A DNA stretch of 64,000 bases, from NCBI GenBank assembly GCA_031316155.1, contig JALDRB010000018.1:1-64000 (forward strand). The letters run 5' to 3'. How positions within the stretch are numbered: the first letter of the stretch is position 1; the number at the start of each line of letters is the position of its first letter. Below, in pieces: positions 58,555 to 64,000 of this stretch. The DNA is from Candidatus Scalindua sp. Lineage in GTDB: Bacteria > Planctomycetota > Brocadiia > Brocadiales > Scalinduaceae. A model generated the notes under the pieces. That model made no database searches, had not been told where the DNA came from, and saw only the letters and a program-made list of their open reading frames with translations. The translations under genes and the position numbers were made by a program.

Positions 58555-58587
58555 AACCCTGACAGGGTTCCAAACCCTGTCAGGGTT
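58555..58587. repeat. Inverted-repeat hairpin AACCCTGACAGGGTT
   Basis: Perfect 15-base arms (58555-58569 and 58573-58587) around CCA. Each arm is itself nearly palindromic. It lies 200 bases upstream of the octaheme cytochrome start. I recognise it as a motif type dispersed in many genomes, but no other copy is in this window. Confidence 0.75.
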
Positions 58588-58958
58588 AACACTTCCTTCC
58601 CTTTCTTTCGGTCCCGGGATTTATTTTATTACTTTCTGATAATTTCAGCCCAGTCTAACAAAGACACAACGAACATTCTTGCTACAAAAAGATATTTGTT
58701 TAAATTGTCAATTACGTTAAATAGTTTATCCCTTCGTAACACAAATACAAACTTTATTTGTTCCTGCTTTTATCAAAAAAATAAATAAAATCGTCGGAGT
58801 CAGGATTCTTACATCCAGCGCCGTTAACTGGAGAGGGCAGTAACGATAAAAAGCAGAAATGAACAGGATTTCATAGGAATGAGCTATAAAACAATAAATC
58901 TTAACTCGGAACAATTTTGCTTGACCTTGACGGAGAAAATAAATAAAAATAAAGTAAT

Positions 58959-58972
58959 TAAACAAGCGTTTA
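58959..58972. promoter_or_regulatory. Dyad operator candidate for the second TetR regulator
   Basis: TAAAC-AAGC-GTTTA, a short perfect dyad flanked by TAAT and GTTAAT, 64 bases before the TetR start. This form (AAACAAGCGTTT core) is typical of TetR-family operators. Placed to control the TetR-MFP-RND operon. Confidence 0.5.
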
Positions 58973-59035
58973 GTTAATATCCTATTACTATGAGAACCTG
59001 AATTACTGGAAAGGCGCGCAAGGAGTGAAAAATTA

Positions 59036-59654
59036 TTGGCGGGAAAAAAAGTAAAGACACCAAAAAAAACAGCAAGGAAACTATCCTCAGATCAGCCGAA
59101 AAACTGTTCGCGCAACAGGGTTTTGAATTGTCTACGGTAAGAGAAATCGCCAATAAATCAGGCATTAATGTCGCAATGGTTTATTATTATTTCAAAACCA
59201 AGGATGAACCTCTATCAGAAGATTATTGAGGAATCCTTCAAAATCCTCTTCCAGTCTCTAAAGGAAGGGGTTGATCAAGGAAAAAAACCAGAAGAAAAGA
59301 TACATGATGTTATAGAGGTATATATCTCCTTTTTATCATCATAAGGACCTTCACCGGATTATTCTCAGAGAGATGATATCTAAATCAGACCACATTGATA
59401 TGATGGTAAAAAGTTATGTTTCAAGGAATTTCAAACTGGTACATGGCATAATTAAGGATGGAGTTCAAAAAGGGATATTCAGGGAGCACGACACTGCGTT
59501 TTCCACCTTAAGCTTAATAGGCATGATCCTCTACTACTTTACCTATGAGCCCATCTTTACAAGACTGATCTCAGCGAAAAAAAGGAAAAAACCTGTTACC
59601 GAATTCCTTCCTGACCATATTTTTAAGTTGTTTATAGAAGGAGTAAAAGCTTGA
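59036..59654 (+). pseudogene. TetR-family regulator gene with two frameshifts
   Basis: From a TTG start at 59036 with AAGGAG upstream the first frame gives a TetR helix-turn-helix (TILRSAEKLFAQQGFELSTV, then INVAMVYYYFKTKDE). One extra base near 59209 shifts to a frame coding LYQKIIEESFKILFQSLKEG and onward; a loss near 59340 shifts to the last frame (MISKSDHIDMMVKSYV). Joined it would be a normal regulator of about 205 residues. Its end overlaps the adaptor gene start. As written it is inactive. Confidence 0.85.
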
Positions 59655-60868
59655 AACGATTTATAAATAACATCTTATGTTGTGTTAATTTTCGCAAGGT
59701 TAACGTTAGGGATGCCTTTATGCGGAGAGTTTTAATCATCAAGGTATCGATGGTGTTTTTAGTGACAGCACACTCATTTTTTTTCGCAACTATCACGTTC
59801 GCTCAGGATCAAGCTTCTGTAGTAAAAGTTAAACCGGTTGAATTCAAGAGCGCTGAAATGCGCCGTACCGTCACCGGAAACCTGCGCGCTTACCGGCGCT
59901 CGGATGTCGCAAGCCAGGAGTCCGGTCTTGTTGTTCAGGCTGACAGGAGGGAAGGGGAGGCGGTAAAAAAGGGTGATGCATTGGCTGAGCTCGATGCACG
60001 GAGACTCAGTCTTGAGGTTGAACAGGCGGGCCATGACGTTCAAATAAAACTGGCTGCCATCGAGCAGCGAACTTCCGAGCTTGCAACCTACCAGGAGGAA
60101 TTAAACCGGAGAATCAAGTCGCAGGAACTGGCTGCCGGAGCAGTCAGCAAGGAAGCCGTCCGGCGCGCAAAAATGGTTCTTGTCGTCGCACAGTCAGCGC
60201 AAAAGGCCGCGGAAAGCGAGTATGAAATTGCCCGCGCGCGTCTTGCCCTCCTTAAGGTTCGGCTGGATGATACGGTGATACGCGCGCCCTTTGACGGAAA
60301 TATTGTCAGAAAACACGCGGAAACGGGTGAGTGGATTAATCCGGGCAGTCCCATCGTTACCCTGATCTCAAGCGACCTTATTGAAGCCGTCTTCGAGGTG
60401 TCTGAGGATTTTTCAATGCAACGGCTTCAATCATTAAAAACAATTACCGTTCATTTGAAAGAGCGGAATATTCACGTTGAATCGGAGGATATCAAAGTCA
60501 TTCCGGATGTTGATCCCCGTTCAAGACGTTATATTCTGATAGCCGTGGTGAAATCCGGTGAACATTTTCTTGCCCCGGGAATGAGCGTGACCGCCACAAT
60601 TCCGACAAATGAAAAGGGCGATTACTTGGTTATTCCCACTGACTCCATTATGAGGGATTCGGGAGGCGAGTTTGCGTACAAGATAGGGAAAGGACACGAT
60701 GGGAATTCTGTCGCCGTCCCTGTTTCTCTCCGTGTATATTTTGCAATAGATGATGGTCTTTACATACAATCAGGCGACCTCAGTAAGGGAGACTTAATTG
60801 TAGTCGAAGGCAACGAACGTTTGCGTCCCCTGTCACCTGTGGCCATCTTAAAAACGGATAAACCATGA
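59651..60868 (+). CDS. Membrane fusion protein (RND adaptor), second efflux operon
   Basis: Periplasmic adaptor of 405 residues from TTG 59651, or shorter if it starts at ATG 59717 (MRRVLIIKVSMVF), which gives a cleaner signal peptide and is the likelier start. Lipoyl halves (ESGLVVQADRREGEAVKKGD and IRAPFDGNIVRKHAETGEWI), a helical hairpin between them and a beta-barrel (DVDPRSRRYILIAVV) are in order. Intact, unlike the TetR and pump genes around it. It overlaps the pump start by four bases. Confidence 0.9.
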   Translation: MKRFINNILCCVNFRKVNVRDAFMRRVLIIKVSMVFLVTAHSFFFATITFAQDQASVVKVKPVEFKSAEMRRTVTGNLRAYRRSDVASQESGLVVQADRREGEAVKKGDALAELDARRLSLEVEQAGHDVQIKLAAIEQRTSELATYQEELNRRIKSQELAAGAVSKEAVRRAKMVLVVAQSAQKAAESEYEIARARLALLKVRLDDTVIRAPFDGNIVRKHAETGEWINPGSPIVTLISSDLIEAVFEVSEDFSMQRLQSLKTITVHLKERNIHVESEDIKVIPDVDPRSRRYILIAVVKSGEHFLAPGMSVTATIPTNEKGDYLVIPTDSIMRDSGGEFAYKIGKGHDGNSVAVPVSLRVYFAIDDGLYIQSGDLSKGDLIVVEGNERLRPLSPVAILKTDKP

Positions 60869-63800
60869 ATCTTATAAAAAAAGCAATTGAACAACCCATT
60901 ACGGTAGCCGTTGGTATTATACTGGTAATCATTGCGGGTATTATAGCGATTACAAGAGTTCCTGTTCAAATGACTCCGGAAGTGGAGGATACCGTCATTG
61001 CCGTCACTACCCGCTGGGAGAACGCAAGCCCTCAGGAGGTCGACTCAGAGATCATTGATGATCAGGAGGAAAAACTTCAGGATTGTCAAACTTGCGGATT
61101 ATGAGTAGTCTCAGTCAACGCGGACAAGGTCAAATCCGTCTGGAGTTCGCAACAGGCGTTGACAAAGACGCCGCCCTGCGCGAAGGTAAGCGACAAGTTA
61201 AGAGAGGTTCCCGATTATCCGGAGGACGTTCTTGAACCTGTTATTGATGACACAGATCCTGAAAGCAATGACTACATCGCCTGGTTTCTGATTAGAACCC
61301 CTGACCCTGATTTTGATATACAATCCCTGCAGGATTTTGTTGAAGACAGGGTAAAACCCATCCTGGACAGAGTGCCCGGGACTTTCAGAAAGCAATGTTC
61401 TGGGGGAAGAGAACGGGAAACCCAGATTCACTTTGACCCTGTGTTGATGGCTCAACGCCGGATAACCGTTCCGGATTTCATTCGCGCGATACAGGCGACA
61501 AACTACAACTTTTCAGCAGGCGCCATGGCGCAGGGTAAATTAGATATCCGTGTTCGCGCCCTGGGCAGATTCAGTTCACCTGATCAGATTCTTGATACGA
61601 TAATAAGGCAGGATGAATCGGGGCCGGTTTACGTGCGGGATGTTGCAACGGTAGCAGAAACGCTTAAAGAGGAGACAGGTTTTATCCGGTCCAACGGGCA
61701 AAATGTACTGGCAATGAATTTCCAGAAAGAACCGGGCGCCAACGTGATGGAGGTGATGGAAAAGCTGAAAGAAAGAGGCGGATAGGGTTAATGCTGAAGG
61801 CGGCATTCTGGACAGCTATGCAAAGGCGCATGGAATTAAAGGCGGGTTAGAGTTCTTTTTCAGGTCTATGACCAGACCGATTATCAATCAGGCGTTTCAA
61901 CTTGTCAAGAGCAATATTGTTTTTGGCGGAATACTTGCCGTAATCGTCTATATTACCTTCCTGAGAGTCTCTTCGATCTATTGGCATTATTGCCATCGCA
62001 ATTCCCATTTCAATAGTTGGTACTATTGTAATCATGGTTGCTTTGGGCCGCACTATTAATGTTATAAGCCTGGCGGGAATAGCCTTTGCCGTCGGGATGG
62101 TTGTTGATAACTCTATCGTTGTGCTGGAAAACATCTACCGACATATGGAAATGGGAAAATCCAAAATCAACGCGGCGCTGGACGGCGCGGTGGAGGTCAG
62201 TGGTGCTGTATTGGCGTCGACACTGACAACGCTGCTGGTATTTATCCCCATACTTTTAATCCGGGAAGTCTCAGGACAGCTTCTGCGAGACATTGCATTA
62301 GCCATTATTGCAGCGGTAGGGCTCAGCTACATAGTGTCAATTACCGTGGTGCCAAGCGGCGCGGCACTGTTTTTGAATGTGAATGGCAAAAAACGACTGA
62401 AACAGGAAAAAATACAGACCGGAAAAACGGCGGACGCCTCAACAGGAAAACTTGCGGGGATCATTCACTCTTTCAGAACCGCCCGCTACTATCTCTCTAA
62501 TTTTCCCCAATATCTGTACAAACTGGTATATTGGCTGAACGGAAGCATGATGAGAAGGGTTTTGATTATCTCTGTTTTCATCATGGTGACTTTTCTGGGA
62601 ATCATTGTAACGATACCCCCGATGGATTATTTGCCTTACGGAAATAGAAATTTGACATTCGGACTTATGATACCGCCTCCTGGATATAATTAACACAACT
62701 CAAAGAGCTTGGTGATCGTGTCGAAAAAAAAATACGACCTTTCTGGGAAGCGAATGAAAATCCGAATGGCATGGACAGCCATCTGTATGAAGTGCCATCA
62801 GATACTGTTTTGAATTCTCCCCTGATCACCCCGCCACCGATAAAACATTATTTTATGGGGGGAGGAAGAAGTGGAGCGACGCTTTTTCACGGGTGTATCA
62901 GCGCTGATCCCAAGCGTGTCGTGGATCTGGTATCGTTATTTAAGGCGTCGACAGCACAGGACACACTTCCGGGGTGTTTACTCCTTTGCGTTTCAAAGTC
63001 CGTTATTCCGTATAGGCGGCAGAACGGGAGGCGCCGTAAAGATTGATCTGACCGGCTTCGATCAGGAAGACATCAGTCAGTCCGCGTCAGCTTTGTATGG
63101 GGCATTGGTTCAGGAGTACGGAAACACTGCCGTACGTCCGGACCCGGCAAATTTTAATGTGCCGGCTCCAGAGCTGCAGATAATGCCCGATCTTGACCGG
63201 TTGACAGACCTTAATCTGACCGTTGAAGATCTTGGCCTGACAGTTCAGGCAAACGGCGACGGAGTGCTTTTTCGTAAAGATTATCACCTTGGCGGAGATA
63301 TCATTGATTTAAAATTGATTTCCGGGACGCCGTCGGCCAGAATCACGATTACAAATCTTGGCGATGCAAAAATGGCTGCTCCCTGACGGGGTTGTCATGG
63401 GACTGAACACGGTATCAGATTTTAAATGGGTAAGGGAGCCAGAAGAAATCAAGCGGGTAGACCGTCAGAGAGCCGTAACGCTGGAGTTTACCCCGCCGAA
63501 AGGGATGCCGCTACAGAAAGCGATCAACGGGATCAACCAGAAGGTCTCTGAATTAAAGCTGGCAAATGCGATTCTGCCCGGTGTAGAGATTAAACTGGCG
63601 GGTTCCGCAAGCAAGTTGACCGAAGTGAAGGAGGCGTTGCTTGAGACGGAAGCGCGATAGGAACGCTGACAAGCGCGTTATTCCTCTCCATGGTGATTGT
63701 ATATCTGATCATGTGTATTTTATTCCAGAGCTGGATATATCCATTCGTCATTATGTTCAGTGTTCCGCTGGCCACTTTTGGCGGATTCCTGGGCTTAGCG

Positions 63801-64000
63801 CTGGTTCATTACTGGAGCGTAGTTGACCGTTACATGCCCGCACAAAACATGGACGTTCTCACGATTATCGGATTCGTCATCCTGGCGGGTGTGGTTGTCA
63901 ACAATGCGATATTGATTGTAGCGCAGACATTGAACTTTTTACAATATGACAAGAAACTGGAACCGCGCAAGGCGATTTCAATGTCGGTTGAAAGCCGTGT
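60865..64000 (+). pseudogene. RND efflux permease gene broken by many small indels, runs off the window
   Basis: Successive frames code the parts of one AcrB-like pump: N-terminal helix and IPVQMTPEV-like start (60865 on), LSNLRIMSSLSQRGQGQIRL in another frame (about 61083), KLREVPDYPEDVLEPVIDD (about 61195), FDPVLMAQRRITVPDF (about 61435), LAGIAFAVGMVVDNSIVVLE (about 62068, holding the proton-relay Asp), and the second half from 62871. Breaks occur near 61080, 61186, 61385-61400, 61787, 61855-61890, 61960-62035, 62690, 62870, 63380 and 63655. The pattern is a decaying gene. The 3' end is outside the window. Confidence 0.9.

Noticed and set aside
60865-64000. Several separate small genes in the pump region
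   Set aside because: Each frame codes a successive part of one RND pump in the correct order, so they are pieces of a single broken gene.

Overview
The window reads as a chromosomal piece of an anaerobic, nitrogen-oxide-handling bacterium, most likely an anammox planctomycete (Brocadiales). This is inferred from an octaheme hydroxylamine-oxidoreductase-like cytochrome (56743-58353), several small exported monoheme and diheme c-type cytochromes, nitrite/nitrate transporters of three families (FNT, NarK, and an HPP protein), and a proton-translocating transhydrogenase. No rRNA, tRNA or CRISPR array was seen. The species cannot be fixed without a search.

Region by region. 1-5.4 kb: a nitrite/formate channel cut by the window edge, an HPP protein, a Cache-HAMP-PAS receptor with no kinase, a small membrane coiled-coil protein, and a cytochrome c'-like protein. 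5.5-8.3 kb: pntAA-pntAB-pntB on the minus strand. 8.7-15.8 kb: an oxidative-stress block with two ferritin-like proteins, an exported catalase-peroxidase between direct repeats, a 2-Cys peroxiredoxin, a Bcp peroxiredoxin and a membrane diheme cytochrome. 15.9-21.1 kb: a minus-strand set of response regulator, Cache receptor, PAS protein, NarK and a TDT/SLAC1-type channel. This set mirrors the first cluster, with a nitrogen-oxyanion transporter beside a kinase-less Cache receptor.

21.4-42 kb is an accessory region: an antitoxin remnant, diheme peroxidase, a TM0106-type nuclease, rhodanese and lipocalin between duplicated segments, a frameshifted HNH endonuclease, a YhcG (DUF1016) fragment, a large three-gene candidate defence module (PLD/SNF2-type helicase, Eco57I-like methylase, PHP-SMC ATPase of the TrlF type), and a REP-associated tyrosine transposase.

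42-54.3 kb: exported cytochromes, a siroheme reductase-like protein, aldo/keto reductase, small conserved proteins, a TetR regulator and an intact MFP-RND-OMF efflux operon. 55-58.4 kb: a second, decayed siroheme reductase copy next to a second aldo/keto reductase, then the octaheme cytochrome. 59-64 kb: a second TetR-MFP-RND efflux operon in which the regulator and pump are broken by many small indels. A dispersed short element with ends resembling TACTCATCTCGTAAT and CTAAAACCGATTTGGTTTT occurs five times and sits at gene borders.
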